23,887 nt of DNA from an uncultured Collinsella sp. (GCA_900542635.1 UQOJ01000032.1:1-23887); one strand, 5' to 3'; counted from the first letter of the stretch, positions 1 through 7,458 are shown. Translations and numbers: made by a program. Notes: generated by a model not told the origin, from the letters alone.

Positions 1-26
1 GGCCCGTGGGTTATACCCTAAGAGCA

Positions 27-49
27 AACCACCCTTTTTAAGGGTGGTT
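27..49. terminator. Hairpin, possible terminator of an upstream gene
   Basis: A 10-bp perfect stem (AACCACCCTT at 27-36 and AAGGGTGGTT at 40-49) closes a TTT loop. There is no clear T-run after it on either strand, so it may be a terminator for a gene left of the window or just a palindromic repeat. Positions 1-195 contain no convincing gene. Confidence 0.4.
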
Positions 50-98
50 CTGATTTCGTATAGGAAACTTTTTCGAAATCTGAATGGGGACCCTTTCC

Positions 99-154
99 AA
101 AAAGTTAACCATGTGCTAGTTTACTATAGCGAACATAGACGTGGTTAACTTTTT
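99..154 (+). promoter_or_regulatory. Inverted repeat in the feoA promoter region, candidate iron operator
   Basis: Two perfect 13-bp arms, AAAAAGTTAACCA at 99-111 and TGGTTAACTTTTT at 142-154, face each other across 30 bp containing a -10-like TACTAT (122-127). The half-site AAGTTA recurs in the palindrome before feoB (727-746), which suggests one regulator may see both. A metal-responsive DtxR-family repressor is a reasonable guess but is not shown by the sequence. Confidence 0.45.
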
Positions 155-195
155 ACGCGTCGATGTTGAGGACGAACTGACGTTAGGAGCAACTC

Positions 196-438
196 ATGTC
201 TTGCGGACCGCAGATGCCGGCCATGCCGCTTTCGATGGTAAAAGCGGGCGAAACCGTGCGCGTGTCTCGTGTAAAGGGCAATGAGGACATGAAACACCAC
301 CTCAAGGACCTCGGCTTTGTCGAGGGCAACGAAATCCACGTGGTGAGCTCGAGTGGCGCCAATATCATCGTCACGGTGCTGGGCGCACGCTTTGGCATCG
401 ATTCCAAGGTTGCCATGCACATCATGACCGTCGGTTAG
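196..438 (+). CDS. feoA: FeoA family protein (first copy)
   Basis: This 80-residue protein is a single SH3-like FeoA domain, the small cytosolic partner of the ferrous iron transporter FeoB. Typical features are an N-terminal segment before 'KAGETVRVSRVKG', the central 'HHLKDLGFVEGNEI', and a C-terminal strand ending 'RFGIDSKVAMHIMTVG'. The start is the ATG at 196, with AGGAG at 185-189. The N-terminus is slightly extended and begins MSCGPQMPAMPLS, which is Met/Pro-rich and carries one Cys. It is first in a feoA-feoA-feoB cluster, 38 bp before the second feoA. How FeoA acts on FeoB is not settled in the family; it is usually taken as an accessory or regulator of the G domain. Confidence 0.93.
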   Translation: MSCGPQMPAMPLSMVKAGETVRVSRVKGNEDMKHHLKDLGFVEGNEIHVVSSSGANIIVTVLGARFGIDSKVAMHIMTVG

Positions 439-476
439 TCTGCAGCATTTCAAAAAACCGAAAGGGGGACAAGAGG

Positions 477-698
477 ATGAAGACGTTGGGTGACGTTAAG
501 GTGGGCGAGAGCTCCACCATCGTCAAGCTTCACGGTGAGGGTGCGCTTCGCCGCCACCTTATGGACCTGGGGCTCATCAAGGGCACTTCGTTCAAGGTCG
601 TGAAGGTTGCACCGCTCGGTGATCCGGTCGAGATCAACGTGCGCGGCTACGAGCTTTCCATCCGCAAGGAGGAGGCGGCCGTCGTCGAGGTTCAGTAA
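477..698 (+). CDS. feoA: FeoA family protein (second copy)
   Basis: A 73-residue FeoA domain protein with the family core 'GEGALRRHLMDLGLIKGTSFKVVKVAPLGDPVEINVRGYELSIRKEEA', which fits standard FeoA more closely than the first copy does. The start is the ATG at 477, preceded by a purine-rich GGGGGACAAGAGG. Tandem feoA genes before feoB are common in Firmicutes and Coriobacteriia. The two copies differ substantially, so they are probably not functionally redundant. The 123 bp between this stop and feoB hold an iron-box-like palindrome, so feoB may also be transcribed from its own promoter. Confidence 0.93.
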   Translation: MKTLGDVKVGESSTIVKLHGEGALRRHLMDLGLIKGTSFKVVKVAPLGDPVEINVRGYELSIRKEEAAVVEVQ

Positions 699-726
699 GG
701 ACTCGCGGCGTATATTTCTGCAGATA

Positions 727-748
727 AAGTTAGGTTTTTCTAACTTAA
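727..748 (+). promoter_or_regulatory. DtxR/IdeR-like iron box upstream of feoB
   Basis: AAGTTAG (727-733) and CTAACTT (740-746) form a perfect 7-bp inverted repeat around a 6-bp centre. Read as the 19-mer TTAGGTTTTTCTAACTTAA (730-748), it agrees at 15 of 19 positions with the classical IdeR/DtxR iron box TTAGGTTAGSCTAACCTAA (my own count). It lies 74 bp before the feoB start, in the gap after the second feoA. This suggests iron repression of feoB by a DtxR-family protein; no such regulator gene is in the window. Confidence 0.6.
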
Positions 749-821
749 TGCAGCATCTTTGAAGCACATTATCCAGCCTGCGCGGAGAAAGCAGCGCAGG
801 CACACAAGGAAGAAGGATTGA

Positions 822-3149
822 ATGGCGGATTCTCAGATCCATGTCGCGCTGGCGGGTAACCCCAACTGCGGCAAGACCACGCTTTTCAACCTGATCACCG
901 GCGCCAACGGCTACGTTGGCAACTGGCCCGGCGTCACGGTTGAGAAAAAGGAAGCCAAGCTCCTAAGCGACAAGAACGTTACCATTACGGACCTCCCTGG
1001 CATCTACTCGCTTTCCCCCTACAGCCCCGAGGAGCAATGCTCGCGCGATTACCTCATGAGCGGCGAGCCCGACGTTGTCGTCCAAGTCGTCGATGCCACC
1101 AACCTCGAGCGCAACCTGTACCTGGCGCTTCAGGTTATCGAGACCGGCCTGCCCGTGGTCGTTGCCCTCAACATGGCCGACTTGGTCGAGAAGAATGGCG
1201 ACAAGATCGACATTGACAAGCTTTCCAAGAAGCTCGGCTGCCCGGTCATGATGATCTCGGCTCTTAAGAACAAGGGTATCAAGGAGCTGTTCGAGCAGGT
1301 TAAGAAGTCCGCCGCTTCCAAGGGCCAGGTGCCGGAGCACAAGTTCGACTCCTCCATCGAGGACGTTCTGGACCACATCGAGAACAACCTTCCGGCGAGC
1401 GTTCCCGCCAACAAGCGCCGCTACTACGCTGTCAAGCTGTTTGAGCGCGACGCGGACGCCTGCAAGCTCATCAACCTCACTAAGGAGAAGGCTGCTCGCG
1501 TAGAGCAGCTGGTCGCCCAGTGCGAGCAGGATTGCGATGACGACGCCGAGTCCATCATCACCGGTGAGCGCTACGGCGTGATCGCGCACATCATCGACGA
1601 GTGCCTCACCAAGGCCCCGGCCAAGATGAGCACCTCCGAGAAGATCGACCGCGTGGTTACCAACCGTATTCTGGGCCTGCCGATCTTTGTCGTCATCATG
1701 TTCTGCGTGTACTACATCGCCGTTTCTACCTTGGGCGGCACGGTGACCGACTTCACCAACGACCAGCTCTTCGGCACCGACGGCTGGTATGTGCTCGGTC
1801 AGGGCCGCGACGCCTACGACGCGGCCGTCGAGGCTGCGGGCGACAATGCCGACTCGGTCGACCCGGCACAGTACGGCCCCTATGTCCCGGGTATCACCAC
1901 CATGGTCCACGACGCACTTGTGGCGGGTGGCACCGAGGACGGTGGCCTGGTCGATTCGCTGGTCTGCGACGGTATCGTCGGCGGCCTGGGCGCCATTTTC
2001 GGCTTTGTGCCGCAGATGTTCCTGCTGTTCGTTATGCTGTCCTTCCTGGAAGACTGCGGCTATATGGCCCGCGTCGCCTTCATCATGGACCGCGTGTTCC
2101 GCCGCTTTGGCCTGTCCGGTAAGTCCTTCATTCCTATGCTCGTGTCTTCGGGCTGCGGCGTCCCCGGCGTCATGGCCACCAAGACCATCGAGAACGAGAA
2201 GGACCGCCGCATGACGGTCATGACCACCACGTTCATTCCCTGTGGCGCCAAGCTGCCGATCATCGCCCTGCTCATGGGCTCCATCATCGGCGATTCTTCC
2301 ACCACCGCCGCGTGGATCAGCCCGCTCTTCTACTTCCTGGGCGTCTTTGCCGTCATCGCCTCGGGCCTCATGCTCAAGAAGACCAAGCTCTTCGCCGGTC
2401 GCCCGACGCCGTTCGTTATGGAGCTTCCCGCCTACCACTTCCCGGCGATCCGCTCTTGGGCGCTGCACGTGTGGGAGCGCTGCTGGGCCTTTATCAAGAA
2501 GGCCGGCACGGTCATCTTCGCGTCCACTGTCGTGGTTTGGTTCCTGTCCAACTTTGGTAGCTACAACGGTTCCTTTGGCTTCCTGCCTGCGATGGACGGC
2601 ATCCCCGAGGAGTTCATGGACTACTCCGTGCTCGCCATGCTGGGCAACCTGGTCGCTTGGATCTTCGCCCCGCTCGGCTTTAGCACCTGGCAGGCAACCG
2701 CACTGACCGTCTCTGGCCTCGTCGCCAAGGAGAACGTCGTCGCCACCGCCGGCTCGCTGCTGTCCGTCGCCGACGCGGGCGAGACCGACCCGAGCCTGTG
2801 GACCGCGTTTGCCGGCATGTTCCCCACCATGGGCGCTTGCGTTGCCTTCGGCGCCTTCAACCTGCTGTGCGCTCCGTGCTTTGCCGCCATTGGCACCATC
2901 CGCAACCAGATGGACTCTGGCAAGTGGACCGCGATTGCCATCGGCTACGAGTGCGCCTTCGCTTGGGTGATCGGCCTGTTCATCAACCAGTTCTACAACC
3001 TGCTTGTCCTTGGGCAGTTTGGTATCTGGACAGTTGTGGCCATTGTGCTGCTGGTTGCGATGCTCTTCCAGATTTTCCGTCCCATGCCCAAGCATGCATG
3101 GACCGATGAGGACGAGACCAACACTGCTTCCGCCGCAGTTTCCGCTTAA
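822..3149 (+). CDS. feoB: Ferrous iron transport protein B
   Basis: This 775-residue protein is the GTP-dependent Fe2+ permease of the inner membrane. The N-terminal G domain shows the P-loop GNPNCGKT (12-19), DLPG (57-60) and NMAD (117-120), followed by a helical GDI-like region to about residue 260. The membrane part holds both FeoB gate repeats, one with 'LVSSGCGVPGVMATKT' and conserved Cys, the other around 'LLCAPCFAAIGTIRNQMDSG'. Length is normal for the family. A polar stretch of about 60 residues near 315-375 sits in an extracellular loop between early membrane segments. The start ATG follows GGAAGAAGG. It follows two feoA genes, and a Cys-rich partner gene lies downstream after a terminator. 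Confidence 0.97.
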   Translation: MADSQIHVALAGNPNCGKTTLFNLITGANGYVGNWPGVTVEKKEAKLLSDKNVTITDLPGIYSLSPYSPEEQCSRDYLMSGEPDVVVQVVDATNLERNLYLALQVIETGLPVVVALNMADLVEKNGDKIDIDKLSKKLGCPVMMISALKNKGIKELFEQVKKSAASKGQVPEHKFDSSIEDVLDHIENNLPASVPANKRRYYAVKLFERDADACKLINLTKEKAARVEQLVAQCEQDCDDDAESIITGERYGVIAHIIDECLTKAPAKMSTSEKIDRVVTNRILGLPIFVVIMFCVYYIAVSTLGGTVTDFTNDQLFGTDGWYVLGQGRDAYDAAVEAAGDNADSVDPAQYGPYVPGITTMVHDALVAGGTEDGGLVDSLVCDGIVGGLGAIFGFVPQMFLLFVMLSFLEDCGYMARVAFIMDRVFRRFGLSGKSFIPMLVSSGCGVPGVMATKTIENEKDRRMTVMTTTFIPCGAKLPIIALLMGSIIGDSSTTAAWISPLFYFLGVFAVIASGLMLKKTKLFAGRPTPFVMELPAYHFPAIRSWALHVWERCWAFIKKAGTVIFASTVVVWFLSNFGSYNGSFGFLPAMDGIPEEFMDYSVLAMLGNLVAWIFAPLGFSTWQATALTVSGLVAKENVVATAGSLLSVADAGETDPSLWTAFAGMFPTMGACVAFGAFNLLCAPCFAAIGTIRNQMDSGKWTAIAIGYECAFAWVIGLFINQFYNLLVLGQFGIWTVVAIVLLVAMLFQIFRPMPKHAWTDEDETNTASAAVSA

Positions 3150-3178
3150 GTCCGAATAAGGATTAACCCCTTTCCGCG

Positions 3179-3211
3179 AGCCCGGGTGTCCCAGCGACAC
3201 TCGGGCTTTTT
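3179..3211 (+). terminator. Rho-independent terminator after feoB
   Basis: A 12-bp stem (AGCCCGGGTGTC at 3179-3190 and GACACTCGGGCT at 3196-3207, one G-T type mismatch) is followed by a run of T. It lies 30 bp after the feoB stop. Confidence 0.8.
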
Positions 3212-3256
3212 GGTGGGAGAGATGTGGCGTTTCCGCAGATAAAACCGACCAAAACA

Positions 3257-3278
3257 AACCTGTCCCTTTTTGGTAGGT
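3257..3278. repeat. Dispersed intergenic repeat (GGGACAGG type), single arm
   Basis: These 22 bases match the reverse complement of 22271-22292 at 21 of 22 positions. Here the element is a partial copy without the closing arm seen at 22268-22308. It lies between the feoB terminator and the small Cys-rich gene, whose promoter must be close by. Confidence 0.6.
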
Positions 3279-3324
3279 GGAGAATGGGGTAAAGTAAGTG
3301 GTGGCTAACTAGAGGAGGCTTGCT

Positions 3325-3525
3325 ATGGCACCTATCGATATTGTTGTACTGGCTGTTATCGGTATTGCGTTTGTCGCGGTATGCGTGCGCATCTACCGCA
3401 AGGGCACCTGCGCCGATTGCGCTCAGGGTGGCGTTTGCACGGGGCATTGCTCCAACAAAAAGACTTGCGCTGCGCTTAAGGGTGTGGACAAAATCGCCGA
3501 AGACTTGAGCCGCGGTATTCATTAG
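3325..3525 (+). CDS. FeoB-associated Cys-rich membrane protein
   Basis: A 66-residue protein with one N-terminal membrane segment (about residues 4-22) and a short Cys-rich tail: C29 and C32 as CxxC, then C38, C42 and C48. This layout matches the FeoB-associated Cys-rich family, small single-pass proteins that often follow feoB. Their role is unproven; binding iron or an Fe-S cluster near the FeoB exit is a common suggestion. The ATG at 3325 has a strong AGAGGAGG at 3311-3318. A terminator separates it from feoB, so it may have its own promoter. Confidence 0.85.
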   Translation: MAPIDIVVLAVIGIAFVAVCVRIYRKGTCADCAQGGVCTGHCSNKKTCAALKGVDKIAEDLSRGIH

Positions 3526-3627
3526 CCGACCGGCGTTTGGGCATGTTTGACTACGGATACGGCAGTTGCTGATACGATAGGTACGTCAACAACTGCCGCC
3601 GAGCGGCTCAAACGAAAGGAACCCTGT

Positions 3628-5577
3628 ATGGAGTCTTCCGCCTATCCGATGCTCTTTAGCCCGATCAAGGTCGGTACGACCGAGGTCAAGAACCGCGTCT
3701 TTATGCCGCCGGTGTCCACCAACCTGGCCGATCATGGCTATGTTACCGACGACTTGGTCGATCATTACCGTGCCCGCGCCAAGGGCGGCGTGGGCCTCAT
3801 CATCACCGAGGTCGTGACGGTCGAGCCTACCTATACCTATCTGCCGGGTGACATGTGCTGCTACGACGACACGTTTATCCCTGGCTGGGAAAAACTCGCC
3901 GCGGCCGTCCACGAGTATGGCTGCAAGATCATGCCGCAGCTCTTCCACCCCGCCTATATGGCCTTTAACATTCCGGGTACGCCGCGCCTGATCGCTCCGT
4001 CCTTTGTGGGCCCGTCTTACGCCCGCGAGGCACCGCGTCCCATCACGGTCGATGAGATCCACGAGCTCACGCATCAGTTTGGCGACGCTGCCGTTCGTAT
4101 GCAGAAGGCTGGCGTCGATGGCGTCGAGGTCCATGCGGCGCACGCCCACGGTATGCTCGGCGGCTTTTTGACCCCGCTCTATAACAAGCGCACCGATGAG
4201 TACGGCGGCTCGCTCGATGCCCGCATGCGCTTCTTGCTCGAGGTCATCGCCGAGATTCGCGAGCGCTGCGGCAAGGACTTTATCATCGACGTCCGTATCT
4301 CGGGCGACGAGTACACCGATGGCGGCCTGACCCTCAACGACATGATCTATGTCTCGCGTCGCCTGGAGAAGGCCGGCGTCGACATGATTCATGTGTCGGG
4401 TGGCACCACCATCAAGCGCGGCTCTGCGATTCCCGCCGCCGGTACCCAGCAGGCCTCGCACGCCGCTTGCTCGCGTGAGATTAAGAAGCACGTGAACATT
4501 CCCGTTGCCACGGTCGGCCGCATCAACGAGGCCTGGATCGCCGAGGAGCTGATCGAGGACGGCGCTGCCGACATCTGCATGATGGGCCGCGCCAATCTGT
4601 GCGATGCCGAGTTCTGCAACAAGGCCGCTGCCGGCAACGCTGACGACATCCGCCCCTGCATTGGCTGCCTGCGCTGCCTGAACGGCATTATGTTCGGCAA
4701 GCGCATCTCCTGCACCGTTAACCCGGACGTGGAGCGCGACGAGGCTGGCTACGAGCCTGCCGCCGAGGCCAAGAACGTGCTCGTTGTGGGCGCTGGTCCT
4801 GCGGGCATGGAGGCAGCCTACATTGCCGCCAAGCGCGGCCACAACGTGGTGCTCGTGGATAAGCAGGACGAACCGGGCGGCGAGATGCGCATCGCGGCCG
4901 TTCCGCCGGCAAAGCAGGAACTCACCCGCGTGATCAAGTACCAGTATCGCCGTCTTGCTGAGGCGGGCGTGAAGTGCGTCTTTGGTACCGAGCTTTCGGC
5001 CGAGGACATTCAGCGTGACTACGCGGGCTACGAGGTCGTCCTGGCTTATGGCGCCGAGCCCATCGCTCCGGCCTTCATGCAGGGCTTTAAGCAGGTTATG
5101 ACGGCTGACGACCTGCTGGGCGGCAAGGCTTTCCCGGGCAAGAAGATCGTCATCGTGGGCGGCGGCACCGTCGGCTGCGAGACGGCCGATTACCTGGCCC
5201 CGCTGGTCAACGACCTGTCGCCGGCCAACCGCGACGTCACCGTCATCGAGATGACCAAGACGCTCGCCGCCAACGAGGGCGGCGCCGGTCGTGCGGTGCT
5301 CATCACGCGCATGCTCTCCAAGGGCGTCCACGTGCTGACCGAGGCCAAGGTGACCGAGATTACCGAGGACACCATCAGCTACGAAAAGGATGGTGAGATT
5401 TACACCATCGCCGATGCCGATACGCTGGTGCTGGCCATGGGTTATCGTCCCAATACCAAGTTGGCCGACGACCTTGCCGCTGCTGGCGTTGCTGTCCACG
5501 TGCTGGGCGATGCCCAGAAGTGTGGCAACATCCGCGATGCCATCGGCGATGGCTATAAGGTTGCCTGCGAGCTCTAG
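3628..5577 (+). CDS. NADH:flavin oxidoreductase / 2-enoate reductase family protein (BaiCD/FadH-like)
   Basis: A 649-residue cytosolic enzyme of the old-yellow-enzyme superfamily with three parts: an FMN-binding TIM barrel (about 1-335), a 4Fe-4S site, and FAD/NAD(P)-binding Rossmann halves (GAGPAG at 388-393, GGGTVG near 511). The cluster cysteines are C344, C347, C350 and C362 (CxxCxxC-x11-C, spacing closer to trimethylamine dehydrogenase than to E. coli FadH). The barrel has H169 and H172 in 'EVHAAHAHG', then 'NKRTDEYGGS'. Such enzymes reduce activated C=C bonds with NAD(P)H, as in BaiCD, FadH and 2-enoate reductase; the substrate cannot be told here. I use the ATG at 3628, which has AAAGGA before it; a longer in-frame start at 3547 lacks one. 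It stands alone, next to a GntR-regulator remnant. Confidence 0.9.
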   Translation: MESSAYPMLFSPIKVGTTEVKNRVFMPPVSTNLADHGYVTDDLVDHYRARAKGGVGLIITEVVTVEPTYTYLPGDMCCYDDTFIPGWEKLAAAVHEYGCKIMPQLFHPAYMAFNIPGTPRLIAPSFVGPSYAREAPRPITVDEIHELTHQFGDAAVRMQKAGVDGVEVHAAHAHGMLGGFLTPLYNKRTDEYGGSLDARMRFLLEVIAEIRERCGKDFIIDVRISGDEYTDGGLTLNDMIYVSRRLEKAGVDMIHVSGGTTIKRGSAIPAAGTQQASHAACSREIKKHVNIPVATVGRINEAWIAEELIEDGAADICMMGRANLCDAEFCNKAAAGNADDIRPCIGCLRCLNGIMFGKRISCTVNPDVERDEAGYEPAAEAKNVLVVGAGPAGMEAAYIAAKRGHNVVLVDKQDEPGGEMRIAAVPPAKQELTRVIKYQYRRLAEAGVKCVFGTELSAEDIQRDYAGYEVVLAYGAEPIAPAFMQGFKQVMTADDLLGGKAFPGKKIVIVGGGTVGCETADYLAPLVNDLSPANRDVTVIEMTKTLAANEGGAGRAVLITRMLSKGVHVLTEAKVTEITEDTISYEKDGEIYTIADADTLVLAMGYRPNTKLADDLAAAGVAVHVLGDAQKCGNIRDAIGDGYKVACEL

Positions 5578-5608
5578 TCAACCCCTTTGCACCAATCGAT
5601 TGCAAAAA

Positions 5609-5650
5609 GCGGCGGCTGCCCTGTGTGTTGGGCAGCCGCCGCCTGCGTTT
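5609..5650 (+). terminator. Terminator after the flavoenzyme gene
   Basis: A perfect 13-bp GC-rich stem (GCGGCGGCTGCCC at 5609-5621 with GGGCAGCCGCCGC at 5630-5642) and 8-nt loop end in a short T-run. A preceding A-run means it could also work on the minus strand for the GntR remnant. Confidence 0.85.
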
Positions 5651-5676
5651 TGCCAAAGAAAGATTATTGTCGGGCC

Positions 5677-5955
5677 CTAAATGCCTTTTGCTTCTGTTCC
5701 CTCCGCAATCATGTTGCGGTTATACACCAGGTGCAGATACATTGCGTCGTGCGCGGCGGTGGGATTGCGCGAGGCGATGGCGTCGGCCACATCGCGGTGC
5801 GTGCGGATAGTTTCCTCGACGAGCTTTTTGCCGGTCACGTCGATAAAGAGGGGGACGGATGCCTTGAACACGCCCATCAGGCGGGGAACGACGAGGTTGC
5901 CGCCATCCCAGGGCGGCTTCATGGAGTAGCGCACGTGCGCATCGAATTTCTCCTC
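5677..5955 (-). pseudogene. C-terminal remnant of a GntR/FadR-family regulator (FCD domain)
   Basis: The minus-strand frame from 5955 to 5677 encodes 92 residues that look like the last third of an FCD effector domain: 'FKASVPLFIDVTGKKLVEETIRTHRDVADAIASRNPTAAHDAMYLHLVYNR'. It matches the family's closing pattern EHRAIxDAIxARDPxAAxxAMxxHL. No DNA-binding winged helix and no first half of the FCD domain are present. Upstream the frame meets TGA at 5956-5958 and then the strong hairpin at 5970-6011. The most likely explanation is a deletion that left the 3' end. The intact gene may once have controlled the neighbouring flavoenzyme, but that is inference. Confidence 0.7.
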
Positions 5956-5969
5956 TCATAGATGTGCGG

Positions 5970-6011
5970 CGAAAAGAGCCCCGAGCTCGTATGAACTCGG
6001 GGCTCTTTTCG
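5970..6011. terminator. Strong hairpin, probably bidirectional terminator
   Basis: A perfect 16-bp stem (arms at 5970-5985 and 5996-6011, core GAGCCCCGAG) and 10-nt loop, with A-rich and T-rich ends inside the stem. It lies between the GntR remnant and the ATPase 3' region and could end transcription of the minus-strand ATPase. Confidence 0.75.
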
Positions 6012-6034
6012 TCTAGATTGGGGACGCATAGCCG

Positions 6035-6158
6035 GACGAAAACAATTTGCGTCTGGTAATAAGCGTACGAAAGCGCAATTTACGTCTTAATTTCGGACGC
6101 AAATCAAGACGAAAACCGTTTGCGTCTGCTTTAAATCCGTACGAAAACGGTTTTCGTC
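6035..6158. repeat. Array of four palindromic units downstream of the ATPase gene
   Basis: Four similar units, each an imperfect palindrome of the form GACGNAAAC..GTTTNCGTC, lie at 6035-6053, 6066-6086, 6108-6126 (with an extra GACGCAAA half at 6096) and 6140-6158. The last has perfect arms ACGAAAAC and GTTTTCGT around one base. Unit starts are about 31, 42 and 32 bp apart. The array ends 21 bp before the ATPase stop codon. No protein or known RNA explains it. Confidence 0.7.
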
Positions 6159-6178
6159 TTGCAGGGCAGTTGCCGTTT

Positions 6179-7270
6179 CTACAGTTCAACTTCCAGTTCG
6201 GCTTTGTGCTCGTAGAGGTAGTCGCGCATGTAGGGGATGGCAAATGAGACCTTGCCGTACGAGGGAGCCTCGATAATCGATTCTCTTAACAGGCGGCTGC
6301 GGACGGAACTCACCTGTTGAGGCGTTTTGTTTAGGGCATCGGCAACCATGCTGGTCGAGCTCGTCTGCCCCAAAGACGCCATGCTCAGCAGATAAGCGAT
6401 GCACGTGGGCGGAATGCGCTGCAGCGCGGGCTCAATCACCATGGCGCAGAAGCGTTCGCGTGCCGTTGCAATGCCGCGCTCGGCTTCTTCTTCTCCAATA
6501 ATCGCTGTATGCGCGCGTCTCGCCAACTGCCATGCGTAGTATCCAACGAGTTGGATCATGAAAGGATAGCCTTGCGTTGCCTCGGCAAGTTGGCCGGCAA
6601 TACCTGGCTGCAACTCCACGCCAGACGCTTCAATGGTTTCCTCGAGGGAGTACAACACTTCGGTTACTGCCACAGCCTTCAGGTCAAAGGGGAGGGCGCG
6701 GCGCAAAAACGCAAGTGTCTTTCCGTTGATGATGCTTTCAATCATCGAAGGCAGACCCGCAAAAACAAAGGCGATATCAAGGTCTTCGCCGATAACCTGC
6801 TGAATCGCAATGGAGAGCGTTCGGACCTCATCGAGCTCTGCGTCTTGAACCTCGTCGAGAGTGATGAGCAGGCCATTTCCATTCTTGGATATTGTCTGTC
6901 TCATGGCGTCGCGTAGCGATGGGCCGATTCGTTCAATATCTATGCTGCCGATGGATATGCCAGCTACGGTGGGCTCAAATCTGGCGTGCTTGGCCTGGAA
7001 TTTGGGCTGCAGCTGTTCGAGAATGCGCTGGCAAAGTCCCTCGGTTGCGACCTCTTTTATGACCGTCCAGCCACGGCTTTGCGCCAAACGTGAGCACTCG
7101 TCAAGGAGGACCGTCTTGCCCGTTCCACGGACGCCGGCTATGCGCATTAGGCGCCCCGGGGCACCAGGCCCGTTGACGAGGCCCTCATTGAATTCTTCGA
7201 GCACATCTTCGCGGCTGATAATCGTGGGAGGTGTTTTACCTGCTGTGGGCTTAAAAGGGTTTGTTTGCAT
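6179..7270 (-). CDS. AAA ATPase (Orc/Cdc6-like, COG1672 style) with C-terminal winged helix
   Basis: A 363-residue P-loop ATPase with Walker A GVRGTGKT (46-53), Walker B LLITLDE (134-140) and a sensor-like 'FVFAGLP'. The C-terminal 70 residues ('SMVADALNKTPQQVSSVRSRLLRESIIEA') look like a winged helix. This is the AAA_16/Orc-Cdc6-like group found in many gut bacteria and archaea; members are linked to mobile elements, defence or DNA binding, but no role is fixed. An upstream in-frame GTG (7279) is possible, but AAAGG sits 8 bp before the ATG at 7270, so I choose that. It stands alone on the minus strand, with a 10-bp tandem array at its promoter and a palindromic array after its stop. No partner effector gene is adjacent. 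Confidence 0.85.
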   Translation of the reverse strand: MQTNPFKPTAGKTPPTIISREDVLEEFNEGLVNGPGAPGRLMRIAGVRGTGKTVLLDECSRLAQSRGWTVIKEVATEGLCQRILEQLQPKFQAKHARFEPTVAGISIGSIDIERIGPSLRDAMRQTISKNGNGLLITLDEVQDAELDEVRTLSIAIQQVIGEDLDIAFVFAGLPSMIESIINGKTLAFLRRALPFDLKAVAVTEVLYSLEETIEASGVELQPGIAGQLAEATQGYPFMIQLVGYYAWQLARRAHTAIIGEEEAERGIATARERFCAMVIEPALQRIPPTCIAYLLSMASLGQTSSTSMVADALNKTPQQVSSVRSRLLRESIIEAPSYGKVSFAIPYMRDYLYEHKAELEVEL

Positions 7271-7286
7271 GTGAGCCACCTTTGCT

Positions 7287-7336
7287 CAAGATATAGCAAG
7301 ATATAGCAAAGTATAGTGAGATATAGCAAAGTAAGC
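7287..7336. repeat. 10-bp tandem repeat at the ATPase promoter
   Basis: Five consecutive decamers start at 7287, 7297, 7307, 7317 and 7327: CAAGATATAG twice exactly, then CAAAGTATAG, TGAGATATAG and the diverged CAAAGTAAGC. The 10-bp period places every unit on nearly the same face of the helix. The array starts 16 bp upstream of the ATPase ATG, so it covers its promoter and the transcript start; TATACT and TATATC inside it, read on the minus strand, could serve as -10 boxes. Confidence 0.8.
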
Positions 7337-7458
7337 GCTACTCGCGGGTTTTGCGGTGGTGCTATTTTCCAAATGCCGCGCGGATAAAGCGCTGGGCGAA
7401 CAGCTTGTTGGCAACTCACGAGGGCTCGGGGTGCCAATTTGGGATGCAGCAGTGCTGC

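Noticed and set aside
963..3257. Very long minus-strand open frame opposite feoB (764 codons)
   Set aside because: It mirrors a clear feoB gene, gives low-complexity His/Asp/Gly-rich sequence with no domain, and similar frames appear opposite the flavoenzyme, GS-like, htrA and ligA genes. This is an effect of high-GC codon use.
3547..3627. N-terminal extension of the flavoenzyme (start at 3547)
   Set aside because: The extension has no ribosome site and no family match; the ATG at 3628 has AAAGGA and puts the barrel start at the usual place.
6013..6243. 76-codon minus-strand frame across the palindromic array
   Set aside because: Its residues are just the translated repeats (RRKLF, RRKPF), it overlaps the end of the ATPase in another frame, and has no ribosome site.
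7287..7336. CRISPR array
   Set aside because: Units are 10 bp with no spacers, and no cas genes are present. The 6035-6158 array also has units too short and spacing too irregular.
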